DNA of 64,000 nt from positions 1 to 64,000 of the forward strand of contig NC_010407.1 of NCBI RefSeq assembly GCF_000069225.1, given 5' to 3'. Each line of letters starts with the position of its first letter. The first letter of the stretch is position 1. The notes under the pieces were generated by a model that made no database searches, was not told the origin of the DNA, and was given only the letters and a program-made list of their open reading frames with translations. Below are positions 41,262 to 50,013 of the stretch, in pieces. This DNA is from Clavibacter sepedonicus (lineage in GTDB: Bacteria; Actinomycetota; Actinomycetes; Actinomycetales; Microbacteriaceae). The position numbers were made by a program, and so were the translations under genes.

Positions 41262-42105
41262 TGAGCACGCGTCGACGACGCGAGCCTCACTGATGCCGCC
41301 TCGCGGCGGGCACTTTGCAGACGCAGCGAAGCGCAGGACGTGCCTTGGGTCGGGCCTGTGTCGCGGGATATATCGAGTGACATCATAGATACTACTCTCA
41401 CCCAGGAGGCGACTCGGTCATCTGGTCACACCAGACCAGACCCGAGCTGCGTTTTGCGTCTATGCCGATAATGACTCAGACGCATGAGAAAATGCGCCAT
41501 TCAGCCTATTCTCTGTTTCGCAACGAAGTCATAAAAGGTGTGTTGCCCGCAATAATTAGTACCGTGCCACCTACAAAACCAAGGATTTGCTCTTCAGGGT
41601 TGAATACTCCGTAGTGACGGCCACCACCCCGGCGAACAGGGCAAAAAGCAAATCGTTCGCCAGAATGCACCGGATGTGTCGGTGGAGTTGGACATAACCC
41701 ATTGTCTCGCAAAACGAGACGTGATATGGAAACTAGAACGAAAATGGTCACCGGGCAGAAGGCTTATTACTCTGCGAGGCTCGCGGTCGGATATTCGAAT
41801 GTCTGTCGATAGACGCGGTGTCGGCGGAGGTCGACGGCGGGCCGGGCCTCGGCGCCCCTGCGGGGGTTCGTTCGGCGAGGATGATGCGCTCGTCCGGGAG
41901 TCGCTCATCGAGCTGCTCGAGGACCGGTCGGCTCGAGGGGCCGCAGATGGTGACGACAGCGAGGCCGATCTCCTCGCGAGGCCGGTGCGCGATCTCGAGG
42001 TCAGCCGCAGGAGCAGGTGGTGTTGTCAATTGCGGAGCCGGAGCCGCCCGGGAGATGTCACTGTCGCGCTCTGACGCCTTCCGAGCTGTCTGCGAGGGTC
42101 GATCC
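41262..42105. other. Low-GC region with no convincing gene
   Basis: 844 bases. The first 500 are clearly less GC-rich than the rest of the window (for example GATATATCGAGTGACATCAT near 41370). They carry only short frames. A minus-strand frame at 41506-41751 has a hydrophobic end (GFVGGTVLIIAG) but no start signal. From about 41800 the GC content rises. A minus-strand stretch reading EEIGLAVVTICGPSSRPVLE (about 41900-41980) looks like a gene fragment. It is probably debris from earlier tip/immunity modules or insertions. Confidence 0.5.
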
Positions 42106-42321
42106 ATGCACCTCTCTTTCCTGCACCGCAGCCGCTGGATCACGTACGGCACCGCGATCGCCATCGGGCTCGCGGGCGTCGCCGGGCTGGTCGTCGGCAA
42201 CCCGCGGGGGTGGATCCCGGTCGGGATCGCCGTGCTCGCCGTGCTGTTCCAGCGGCTCGTGTCCCGGGACGCGCGGCGGGCGCAGGAGGTCGGCACGGAT
42301 CCGCGCGACACCGTCGGCTGA
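42106..42321 (+). CDS. Small membrane protein (71 aa)
   Basis: The ATG at 42106 follows GAGGG. The protein MHLSFLHRSRWITYGTAIAI... has two membrane helices (about 12-30 and 36-52) and a charged tail (RDARRAQEVGTDPRD). Third positions are GC-rich as in core genes. Function unknown. It is isolated between the low-GC region and a truncated gene. Confidence 0.6.
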   Translation: MHLSFLHRSRWITYGTAIAIGLAGVAGLVVGNPRGWIPVGIAVLAVLFQRLVSRDARRAQEVGTDPRDTVG

Positions 42322-42455
42322 CCGGCTCGACTAGCCGCATAACGTCGATGCAGATGCATGCAACTGCGACATGGCTTACGTTGTCAATCAGCGGGACGAG
42401 CCCTTCGGGTGGGCTGTCCTGCATCACGTCGGCGTCTCGGGGGAGCGCGTCCGAC

Positions 42456-42487
42456 CGCCCGGCCCTCCGTGCACGGAGGCCGGGCCA
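42456..42487. terminator. Terminator-like hairpin
   Basis: CCCGGCCCTCCGTG pairs with CACGGAGGCCGGG around 42470, with one bulged C. It has no T-run. It lies 135 bases after the small membrane gene and before the truncated frame at 42586. Confidence 0.45.
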
Positions 42488-42585
42488 CACCTCTTCCCGC
42501 GTCGTCGCGGGGTCGCGGCGGCGCGGCAGGCAGCGCTGCGTCCCGTCCGGGACTTCCGCCGCCCGCGCTGGCAGGCTCGACGCAT

Positions 42586-42735
42586 GACCGTCCCCGCTCG
42601 GAGGGCACGCTGCACGCCTCGGCCGACGACGCGGTGGCCGCCTGCGCGCGGGCATGCGCGGTGCTCGTGACGCCCGAGATCCTCGCGGCGATGGGCGCGA
42701 CGCTCGCGTGCGCCCGGACGCGACCCCGCGCTAGC
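42586..42735 (+). pseudogene. Gene fragment truncated by IS481 copy 3
   Basis: The ATG at 42586 opens a frame that ends after 28 codons. The neighbouring frame from about 42604 onward (SEGTLHASADDAVAACARAC, then AVLVTPEILAAMGATLACAR) has the GC-rich third positions and residue mix of a real gene. It runs straight into the IS at 42736. This looks like a 5' gene fragment with a frameshift near its start. The family is not recognised. Confidence 0.45.
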
Positions 42736-43803
42736 TGTACTGGGTCATGACGTTGGTGACACTCGGGCCGCGGGCGTGAGCCCGTGGCTTGAGTGGATTC
42801 GTTCAGTGTTGTAGTGCTCGATGAAGGGGTCAAGCGCGTCGGCGCGGTGTTGGTTGCTGGTGAAGGGTTGCCGGTAGGCCCACTCGGTCGCGAGGGTCCG
42901 GTTGAAGCGCTCGACCTTGCCGTTCTGCCAGGGGCAGTGCGGGCGGATGAACTTCTGCCGCGCGCCCAGGTCCTGGACGGCGTTCTTGAACGCGGTCGAG
43001 TGCCGGTAGGCGAACGCGTTGTCCGTGATGACCCGCTCGATCCGGGTGATCCCGCGCCCGGCGAAGTACGCCGCTGCGCGGGTCAGGAACCCGGCCGCGG
43101 TCGCGCCTTTCTCATCGGGATGGATCTCCGCGTAGGCGAGACGGGTGTGGTCATCGACCGCGGCATGGACGTAATCGAACCCGATCCCGCGGCCGCGGAC
43201 CTGCTCGCTGCGCCCGTGGACCCGCCAGCCGCCTCCGTCCGGGATCCTCCCGAGCTTCTTCACGTCCACGTGGATCAGATCACCCGGATGCTCGTGCTCA
43301 TACCGGTGCGCCGTTGACCGGGATGCCCGGATCACGGCCCCGGTGACGGGGTCCAACCATGCCAACGGCGGCGCCCCGTGCCGGCGCAGGATGCGGGAGA
43401 TCGTACGGGATGGAACACCTGTCACCGGCGCCAGCCGCGCAGGACCCGCCCGCAACTGGGCCCGCGCTTCCAGCACGGCCCGTTCCCGCTCCGGGCTCGT
43501 TCGCCTCGGTACTGACCGGGGCCGCGATGACCGATCCGTCAGCCCTCGCAGCCCCTCGGCACGGAACCGGTTCACCCATCGATGCGCGCACTGCCGCGAC
43601 ACCCCCAGCTCCCGCGCGACGTGCGCGACCGGCCGACGATCCTCCACCACCCGCCGCACGAGGAGAACCCTCCCGTGAACCGTCAGACGAGCATTACCGT
43701 GGGACATCGAGGCCTCCTGGCGATGGTTGAACTGAACAGCTCCATCAAGCCAGGAGGCCTCTTCACACGCCCCGAAGTGTCACCAACGTCATGGCCGAGT
43801 ACA
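42736..43803 (-). mobile_element. IS481-family insertion sequence, copy 3 (1068 bp)
   Basis: Identical in length and ends to copy 2. The flanks are GCTAGC (42730-42735) on the left and GCTAGG (43804-43809) on the right. The target repeat therefore matches at only five of six bases, unlike the other two copies. The right edge touches the mscL stop codon (43805-43807). The left edge truncates a gene fragment. Confidence 0.94.
42745..43707 (-). CDS. IS481-family transposase, copy 3
   Basis: An intact 320-residue transposase with the D148, D229, E266 triad. It matches copy 2 except for residue 218 (R here, as in copy 1). Two plus-strand base changes near 42790 (CTTGAGTGGATTCG) do not alter the protein. 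The ribosome-binding site lies in the inverted repeat 43709-43721 / 43749-43761. Confidence 0.95.
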   Translation of the reverse strand: MSHGNARLTVHGRVLLVRRVVEDRRPVAHVARELGVSRQCAHRWVNRFRAEGLRGLTDRSSRPRSVPRRTSPERERAVLEARAQLRAGPARLAPVTGVPSRTISRILRRHGAPPLAWLDPVTGAVIRASRSTAHRYEHEHPGDLIHVDVKKLGRIPDGGGWRVHGRSEQVRGRGIGFDYVHAAVDDHTRLAYAEIHPDEKGATAAGFLTRAAAYFAGRGITRIERVITDNAFAYRHSTAFKNAVQDLGARQKFIRPHCPWQNGKVERFNRTLATEWAYRQPFTSNQHRADALDPFIEHYNTERIHSSHGLTPAARVSPTS

Positions 43804-43804
43804 G

Positions 43805-44287
43805 CTAGGCGGGCTTGCCGGGCTCGGCCACGTGCTGACCGGTGGACGACGGGATCGTGTGCGCGCCCTCGGCCGACGGCCGGCCGGCCAGCAGGTCGCG
43901 GATCTCGATGAGCAGCTCGGTCTCGGTCTGCGGCACGTCCTTCGGCGTCGCCTCCTCGGCGGCCTTCTGCTTGGCGAACGCGGTCTTCTTGAGGTGGTTC
44001 ACCGGCACGACGAGCGCGAAGTACACGACCGCGGCGACGATGAGGAAGTTGATCAGCGCAGCCAGGACGGCGCCGAAGAGGAGCGTCGCCGGCTTGCCGG
44101 TGGACGTCGGGATGTCGACCTTGAAGGCGTCGGCCAGCGTCGAGGCGTTGAACAGGGCACCGATCAGCGGGTTGAAGACGTTCGTGACGATGGCCGTGAC
44201 GATCGCGGTGAACGCGGCGCCGATGACGACGGCGACCGCGAGGTCGATGACGTTGCCGCGGAGGATGAAGTCCTTGAAGCCCTTCAC
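43805..44287 (-). CDS. mscL: Large-conductance mechanosensitive channel
   Basis: MscL, 160 residues, a pentameric channel that opens under membrane tension to release solutes in osmotic downshock. The first helix is in GNVIDLAVAVVIGAAFTAIV and the second in LFGAVLAALINFLIVAAVVYF. A C-terminal amphipathic helix (TETELLIEIRDLLA) follows. The start is the GTG at 44287 after AGGAG. The tail after about residue 135 is variable. Its stop codon provided the CTAG next to IS481 copy 3, and the protein is unaffected. Confidence 0.96.
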   Translation of the reverse strand: MKGFKDFILRGNVIDLAVAVVIGAAFTAIVTAIVTNVFNPLIGALFNASTLADAFKVDIPTSTGKPATLLFGAVLAALINFLIVAAVVYFALVVPVNHLKKTAFAKQKAAEEATPKDVPQTETELLIEIRDLLAGRPSAEGAHTIPSSTGQHVAEPGKPA

Positions 44288-44315
44288 GGGTGCTCCTGTC
44301 TGGCGGGCCGCCCGA

Positions 44316-44735
44316 TCAGGTGGACGGCGAGGACGAGCCGGAGCCCGAGGACGCGGGACCGGAGGGGGTGCTGGGGGTCACGGTACCGGAGCCCTGGCCG
44401 ACGGTGCCGGAACCGGACGACCCGGACGAGTCCGACGAACCGGACGACGAGGAGTCGGAGGACGACGACGAGGACGACGAGTCGCCCGACTTCGCCGACG
44501 ACGACCCTGAACCCGATCCCGATCCCGACCCCGACCGCGACCGCTTCGCCGCGTCCTCGGTGCGCGAGTCGTTGCGGTAGAAGCCGCTGCCCGTGAAGCT
44601 CACGCCCACCGCGGCGAACAGCTTGCGGAGCTTGCCACCGCACACGGGGCACTCGGTGAGGGAGTCGTCGGTGAACGCCTGGACGATGTCGAAGGCGTTG
44701 CCGCACACCGTGCAGCGGTAGGAGTACGTGGGCAT
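44316..44735 (-). CDS. FmdB-type zinc-ribbon protein with long serine-rich tail
   Basis: 139 residues. The first 50 are a CxxC zinc ribbon of the FmdB family (MPTYSYRCTVCGNAF, C8/C11 and C29/C32). Residues about 65-139 are almost entirely Ser, Gly, Thr and Pro with some Asp. Core FmdB proteins are about 60-110 residues, so the tail is long. It follows the 5-formyl-THF cyclo-ligase gene by 6 bases and precedes mscL by 28, so the three probably form one minus-strand operon. Its biochemical role is unknown. Confidence 0.88.
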   Translation of the reverse strand: MPTYSYRCTVCGNAFDIVQAFTDDSLTECPVCGGKLRKLFAAVGVSFTGSGFYRNDSRTEDAAKRSRSGSGSGSGSGSSSAKSGDSSSSSSSSDSSSSGSSDSSGSSGSGTVGQGSGTVTPSTPSGPASSGSGSSSPST

Positions 44736-44741
44736 GGGTCC

Positions 44742-45317
44742 CTAGAAGGAGTGGATGAGTGTCGGGGTCACGATGCCGTCGACCGGCATGTCGTGCTTCT
44801 CCCGCGGGAGCTCGTCGACGAACTCGGCGTCGAACACCACAGCGTAGACCGGGGGACAGGCCTCCATCGATCCGAGGGTCTTGTCGAAGTAGCCGCGACC
44901 CCAGCCCATGCGCATGCCGCCCTGGTCGACCGCCGCGGCGGGCACGACGATGAGGTCGACGTCGTTGATGGCGATCGGCCCGAGCAGCTCGCCCACCGGC
45001 TCCGGCAGGCCGAACAGGCCCTCGGTCTCCGTGCCGTCGCTCACGACCCAGTCGAGGAGGCCGTCGTTGCGCGACACCGGCAGGAGCACCTGGCGGTCGT
45101 TCGCGTGCAGCCACTGGAGGAAGGGACGCGTGGTCGGCTCGTCGACGGTGGACAGGTAGCAGGCCACCCGGCTCGCGTCGTGGTTCGCCACGAGCTCCGT
45201 CAACCGGCTGGTCAGGCCGTGCGCCGCCTCGTCGCGCTCCGTCGCGGTCATCTGCCGACGACGCTCCCGCAGCTGGGCGCGCAGGGCCCTCTTCTCGTTC
45301 CCGACTTCGCTCGGCAT
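44742..45317 (-). CDS. 5-formyltetrahydrofolate cyclo-ligase
   Basis: 191 residues. Converts 5-formyl-THF to 5,10-methenyl-THF using ATP. The N-terminal basic helix is KRALRAQLRERRRQM. The family signature GMRMGWGRGYFDKTL and the closing block LPREKHDMPVDGIVT are clear. The ATG at 45317 lies 6 bases after TAGACT on the minus strand (45329-45324), a leaderless layout. It is divergent from galU across a 40-base gap. Confidence 0.94.
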   Translation of the reverse strand: MPSEVGNEKRALRAQLRERRRQMTATERDEAAHGLTSRLTELVANHDASRVACYLSTVDEPTTRPFLQWLHANDRQVLLPVSRNDGLLDWVVSDGTETEGLFGLPEPVGELLGPIAINDVDLIVVPAAAVDQGGMRMGWGRGYFDKTLGSMEACPPVYAVVFDAEFVDELPREKHDMPVDGIVTPTLIHSF

Positions 45318-45357
45318 GGTTCGAGTCTAGGTACGTTCCCCCGCTACGCTCGATCGC

Positions 45358-46254
45358 ATGGTCACCCACATCACTAAGGCCGTCATCCCCGCCGCGGGAC
45401 TCGGAACGCGATTCCTTCCCGCGACGAAGGCGATGCCGAAGGAGATGCTGCCGGTCGTGGACCGCCCGGCCATCCAGTACGTGGTGGAGGAGGCCGTGGG
45501 CGCGGGACTGCACGACGTCCTCATGATCACCGGCCGCAACAAGACCGCCCTCGAGAACCACTTCGACCGGAACGCCGAGCTCGAGGCCACCCTCCAGCTC
45601 AAGGGCGACGACGCGAAGCTCCGCAAGGTCAACGAGTCCACCGACCTCGCCGACATGCACTACGTCCGCCAGGGCGACCCCAAGGGCCTCGGCCACGCGG
45701 TGCTCCGCGCCGAGATGCACGTGGGCCGCGAGCCGTTCGCCGTGCTCCTCGGCGACGACATCATTGACAAGCGCGACGTGCTCCTCTCGCGCATGATCGA
45801 GGTCCAGCTCCAGCGCGGCTGCTCCGTCGTCGCGCTGCTCGAGGTGGATCCCGCGCAGACTCACCTCTACGGCGTCGCCACGGTCGAGGCCACCGACGAC
45901 GACGACGTCGTGCGCATCACCGGCATGGTCGAGAAGCCCGCCGCCGGCACCGCGCCCTCGAACCTCGCGATCATCGGCCGCTACGTGCTGCGCCCCGAGG
46001 TATTCGACGTGCTGCACAAGACGGAGCCCGGCAAGGGCGGCGAGATCCAGCTCACCGACGCGCTCGAGAAGATGGCCGCCGCGCCCGAGTGGACCGGCGG
46101 CGTGTACGGCGTGGTCTTCCGCGGCCGCCGCTACGACACGGGCGACCGGCTCGACTACCTGAAGGCCATCGTCCAGCTCGGCGTCGATCACGAGGACCTC
46201 GGCGAGGGCCTGCGCGAGTGGCTGCCCGAGTTCGTCAAGACCCTCGAGCGCTGA
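45358..46254 (+). CDS. galU: UTP-glucose-1-phosphate uridylyltransferase
   Basis: Makes UDP-glucose for cell-wall and exopolysaccharide synthesis, 298 residues. The nucleotide-binding loop AAGLGTRFLPATKAMPKEM is at residues 12-30. GDDIIDKRDVLLSRM and MVEKPAAGTAPSNLAIIGRY follow. The ATG is 7 bases after TACGCT (45345-45350), suggesting a leaderless mRNA. Confidence 0.96.
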   Translation: MVTHITKAVIPAAGLGTRFLPATKAMPKEMLPVVDRPAIQYVVEEAVGAGLHDVLMITGRNKTALENHFDRNAELEATLQLKGDDAKLRKVNESTDLADMHYVRQGDPKGLGHAVLRAEMHVGREPFAVLLGDDIIDKRDVLLSRMIEVQLQRGCSVVALLEVDPAQTHLYGVATVEATDDDDVVRITGMVEKPAAGTAPSNLAIIGRYVLRPEVFDVLHKTEPGKGGEIQLTDALEKMAAAPEWTGGVYGVVFRGRRYDTGDRLDYLKAIVQLGVDHEDLGEGLREWLPEFVKTLER

Positions 46255-46311
46255 TCCCCGACGGCGGCGCGCGGTCCGGTCGCACCGGCGTCCGCGCTGA
46301 GGCCTAGGCTC

Positions 46312-46980
46312 ATGGACGTGCCGCAGACCGTACCCACCATGCGGGACGGGCGCATCTCCGTCCGGCCCATCCGGCTCCGCGACTCGCGGGCCCTCGAGCG
46401 ATCGCTGCTGGACAACCGATCGTGGCTCCGCAAGTGGGAGGCCACGAGCCCCTACGTGCCGATGGCGTTCGACACGCGGGCGAGCATCCGGTCGCTGCAG
46501 GCCAACGGCCGCGCCGGCCTCGGCGTGCCGCTCGTCATCGACTACGACGACGAGTTCGCCGGCCAGCTCAACGTGTCGTCCATCGCCTACGGATCGCTCT
46601 CGAGCGCGACCATCGGCTACTGGGTCGGCCAGGAGTTCGCGGGCCGGAACGTGACGCCCACGGCCGTCGCGCTCGCGACCGACTACTGCTTCACGACGCT
46701 CGGGCTGCACCGGATGGAGATCTGCATCCGCCCGGAGAACGCGCCCAGCCTCCGCGTCGTGCAGAAGCTTGGCTTCCGGTACGAGGGGCTGCGCCGCCGG
46801 TACATCCACATCAACGGCGACTGGCGGGACCACTTCTGCTTCGGCCTCGTGGTGGAGGAGCTGTCCACCAGCGTGCTCGTGCGTTGGAAGGACGGCGGCG
46901 TGGATCCCGAGTGGTCGCGCGTCCCCGACGCCGACGTCGAGGCGGCCGCGACGCCGCTGGCCGTGCAGCGCCGGATCTGA
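46312..46980 (+). CDS. GNAT acetyltransferase, RimJ/RimL type
   Basis: 222 residues, or 220 if translation starts at the GTG 46318. TAGGCT at 46305-46310 is 7 bases before that GTG, so the leaderless pattern favours it over the ATG at 46312. GNAT features include IGYWVGQEFAGRNV (acetyl-CoA loop), LHRMEICIRPENAPS and VQKLGFRYEG. RimJ-like enzymes acetylate N-termini of ribosomal and other proteins. The actual substrate is not predictable. It follows galU in the same direction after 57 bases. Confidence 0.88.
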   Translation: MDVPQTVPTMRDGRISVRPIRLRDSRALERSLLDNRSWLRKWEATSPYVPMAFDTRASIRSLQANGRAGLGVPLVIDYDDEFAGQLNVSSIAYGSLSSATIGYWVGQEFAGRNVTPTAVALATDYCFTTLGLHRMEICIRPENAPSLRVVQKLGFRYEGLRRRYIHINGDWRDHFCFGLVVEELSTSVLVRWKDGGVDPEWSRVPDADVEAAATPLAVQRRI

Positions 46981-47078
46981 CCCCGCCCCGTCCGCGGACC
47001 TGCGGATGCGCCGGTCCGGCCGTGGACACGCGGCGCGCTTCCCGCGGCGCACCCGCCCGACCTCCTAGCCTCGGGATC

Positions 47079-48047
47079 ATGCAATCCGGCGGCATAATCA
47101 TCGCGCTCTCCGCGGTGCTCTGGCTCGCCTACCTCCTGCCCACGTGGCTGCACCGGCGCCAGTACATGGCGACCGAGCGCAACGCCGTGCGCCTCCAGCA
47201 GACCCTGCGGATCCTGGCCGATACGGCCGAGGTCCCCGACGCGGTGCGCGCGGAGACCAGCGCCCGCAGCGTCGTCGAGCAGCAGCGCGCCCTCCGCCGG
47301 GCCGCCGAAGAAGCCGAAGCCGCCGCGCGTGCGCGAGACGCCGCCGCCCAGCGCGCCCTACCGAAAGTGGCCCCCGTGTCCGCAACGTCGCCCTCCGCCG
47401 CCACGCGCCTCCGCCGCACCCGGCTCGCCGCCACCGCCGTCCTCGCGCTCGCCCTCGTCGGCGTGATCGCCGGGATCGCCCAGGTCGCCGGTGGCAGCGC
47501 CTGGACGCTGCTCGTCATCTCCTCCCTCGCCACGTTCGGGTCGCTCGCGATCCTGCACCGCATGTCACAGATCGCCGCCGCCCGTCGCCTCCAGGCGCCG
47601 GAGGTCCTCCAGCGGCCGCGCACCGGCTTCACCGACTTCCACGAGCAGGCCGCGCAGCCCGCCGAGCCCGTCGCGGAGCGCGAGGAGGGCGAGTCCTGGA
47701 CCCCCGTGCCCGTACCGAAGCCGCTGTACCTCTCCCGCTCGCAGGCGCCCGGCCCGCGTCCCGGCGCCGGCGGTGCCCCCCGCACGCCGCTGTCGCCTGT
47801 CGAGGAGATGCGCCGCGCCGCCGCCGCGTCCGAGGAGACGCTGCGCCGCGCGCACCTCGAGCCCGAGGTCGCGCGCCTGTCGGCCGAGGAGGAGGAGGCC
47901 GCTCCGGCGGCATCCGTCGCTCCGGCCCCGCCCGCCGCGCGCACCGCTCCGGTCAGCCGCTTCTCCCGCATGGGCATCGTTGACGACGCCGAGCCCGGCA
48001 TGGGAGACCTCGACGAGGTGCTGCGTCGCCGCCGGGCGGTTGGCTAG
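47079..48047 (+). CDS. Conserved actinobacterial membrane protein
   Basis: 322 residues. An N-terminal helix (GGIIIALSAVLWLAYLLPTW) is followed by an alanine/arginine-rich coiled coil (about 40-95). Two adjacent membrane helices are at about 110-160. A long Pro/Glu-rich cytoplasmic tail ends DLDEVLRRRRAVG. The ATG is 7 bases after TAGCCT (47066-47071). I know of no assigned function; such genes sit near galU in related genomes. Confidence 0.8.
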   Translation: MQSGGIIIALSAVLWLAYLLPTWLHRRQYMATERNAVRLQQTLRILADTAEVPDAVRAETSARSVVEQQRALRRAAEEAEAAARARDAAAQRALPKVAPVSATSPSAATRLRRTRLAATAVLALALVGVIAGIAQVAGGSAWTLLVISSLATFGSLAILHRMSQIAAARRLQAPEVLQRPRTGFTDFHEQAAQPAEPVAEREEGESWTPVPVPKPLYLSRSQAPGPRPGAGGAPRTPLSPVEEMRRAAAASEETLRRAHLEPEVARLSAEEEEAAPAASVAPAPPAARTAPVSRFSRMGIVDDAEPGMGDLDEVLRRRRAVG

Positions 48048-48160
48048 TCCACCGGTCCGTCCCCAGGAGGGCCGCCGTCGCGCGGTCGGCTGATCCGCCT
48101 TCCTCCACGCCCCGCGGTTCGGAGGGCTCCCGGTGACGTGGTAGTCTCGTGGAGTTGTCA

Positions 48161-48233
48161 GGGCCTATGGCGCAGTTGGTAGCGCGCCTCGTTCGCATCG
48201 AGGAGGTCAGGAGTTCGAATCTCCTTAGGTCCA
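48161..48233 (+). tRNA. tRNA-Ala (CGC)
   Basis: The acceptor GGGCCTA pairs with TAGGTCC. The anticodon arm is CCTCG-TTCGCAT-CGAGG with anticodon CGC at 48194-48196. No CCA is encoded. Confidence 0.95.
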
Positions 48234-48237
48234 CAAG

Positions 48238-48260
48238 AACCCCGCTCCGGCGGGGTTTTT
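48238..48260 (+). terminator. tRNA-Ala terminator with T-run
   Basis: AACCCCGC (48238-48245) pairs with GCGGGGTT (48250-48257), then a run of T. It is the most classical intrinsic terminator in the window. Confidence 0.9.
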
Positions 48261-48344
48261 GCTTGTCGCCGGCATGCTGGAGTCCAGCCTCACGTCCTGT
48301 GAGGGAAAGGCGCATACCACGTGATGCGGTCCTAGTCTTCTCGC

Positions 48345-49937
48345 ATGAAGACACCAAGAGGCCTCACCTCCGCACTGCTCGGACTGCTCCTCCCCATCGC
48401 CCTCGCGACGGCAGGAGCGTCAGCTGCCTCGGCCTCCGCAGCTGTGCCGGGATCCGCCGCGGCCCAGCCCGCCGCCACGTCGACCGCGTCGAGCGCGTCC
48501 GGATGGCTCCACACGGACGGCGGGAGGATCGTCGACTCCGCCGGCTCCACGTACACGATCCGCGGTGCCGCCTGGTTTGGGCTCGAGTCGTCGGGCTGCG
48601 TGCTCCACGGGCTCGACAAGATCACCCTCGACAGCGGCATGAAGCACCTCCACGACATGGGCTTCACCACGGTGCGCATGCCGTTCGCGAACAGCTGCCT
48701 CCGGGCGTCGAGCGTCGCCGAGGGGGGTACCACCGCCAATCCGGTTCTGAAGGGCATCACCCCGCTGCAGCTCATGGACCGCGCCATCGCCTCTGCCAAG
48801 GCCAACGGCCTGAACGTGATCCTCGACCAGCACCGACCCACGACCGATGGGCAGTCCGAGCTGTGGTACACGCCTGACCTCTCCGAGGCGCAGTGGATCT
48901 CCGACTGGAAGATGCTCGCGGACCGCTACAAGGACGACCCCACGGTCATCGGCGTCGACTTGCACAACGAGCCGCACGGCCAGGCGACCTGGGGCTCCGG
49001 GGACGCGGCCACCGACTGACGGCTGGCCGCCGAGCGCGGGGGTGACGCGGTGCTGTCGGTGAACCCGAAGCTGCTCGTCATCGTCGAGGGAACCGACAAG
49101 CAGCCCGACGGATCCGGCACATGGTGGGGCGGGGCCCTCGGCGCCGCGGGCGACAAGCCCGTCGAGCTGAGCGTCGCGAACCGCGTCGTCTACTCGCCGC
49201 ACGACTACCCCGCGAGCATCTACGGGCAGTCCTGGTTCAGCTCGCCGGATTACCCGGACAACCTGCCCGGCGTGTGGGACGCCCACTGGGGCTACCTCGC
49301 GAAGAAGAGCATCGCCCCGGTGCTGCTCGGCGAGTTCGGTACGAAGCTCGAGACCACCAGCGACAAGCAGTGGCTGACGACCCTGGTGTCGTACCTCAAG
49401 ACCACCGGCATCAGCTCCTCGTTCTGGTCGTTCAACCCCGACAGCGGTGACACCGGCGGGCTCGTGCAGAGCGACTGGGTCACGCCCGAGCAGGTGAAGC
49501 TCGACGCGATGGCGCCGATCCTCCACCCGACTGAGTCGTCGGGTTCCGGTTCCGGAGCGCAGCCTGCACCGCAGCCGCAGCCGCAGCCGCAGCCGCAGCC
49601 CCAGCCTGCACCGCAGCCCCAGCCCGCGCCCTCCACGTCGGGCGCCGTGACGGCGACGTGGCAGCCCGGCGGATCATGGTCGTCGGGCTACGTGGCCGGC
49701 CTGGACGTCACCGCGAAGTCCGCGGTCGCCGGGTGGACCGCGTCGTGGGCGAGCCCGGGCACGACCTCCGTCGGGAACAGCTGGGGAGTGCGCTGCACCA
49801 TCGCGACCGGCACCGTGACGTGCACGGGCGCCGACTGGGCGGGTGCGCTATCCGCGGGCCAGACCGTCCACGTCGGCCTGCAGGCGGCGGGCGGGCCGGC
49901 CCCGTCCTCGCCGCAACTCACGGTGACGAGCCGCTGA
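48345..49937 (+). pseudogene. celB: GH5 endoglucanase with C-terminal cellulose-binding module, broken by an in-frame TGA
   Basis: A secreted cellulase gene of 531 codons. A signal peptide (to about residue 32) is followed by a GH5 domain with the acid/base E209 (DLHNEPHG) and nucleophile E330 (LLGEFGT). A Pro/Gln linker (49558-49635) and a CBM2-like module (ATWQPGGSWSSGYVAG, then VTCTGADWAG) follow. TGA at 49017-49019 stops translation at codon 225. The same frame continues as RLAAERGGDAVLSVNPKLLV, where relatives have a tryptophan (DWRLAAERAG). A single TGG to TGA change explains it. The chromosomal celB of Clavibacter is the likely identity. Confidence 0.85.
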
Positions 49938-50013
49938 CCACCTTCCCGCATCCACGACGCCGGTCGCCGGGCACCCGCCCGGCGGCCGGCGTCTCGCCGG
50001 TTAAGCTCGACCG

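Noticed and set aside
41506..41751. Minus-strand frame of 81 codons with a hydrophobic end
   Set aside because: No ribosome-binding site or TANNNT box, odd composition and no recognisable family. Kept only as part of the debris region.
44340..44560. Repetitive GAC/GAG-rich tract considered as a DNA repeat array
   Set aside because: It is codon repetition for the serine/glycine tail of the FmdB-type protein on the minus strand.
49017..49019. TGA in celB read as selenocysteine
   Set aside because: No SECIS-like hairpin is evident and GH5 enzymes have tryptophan, not cysteine, at this position. A nonsense mutation is simpler.
49558..49635. Short tandem repeats coding Pro-Gln, considered as a CRISPR or VNTR
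   Set aside because: The unit is only 6 bases with no spacers and lies in frame between catalytic and binding modules. It is an ordinary protein linker.
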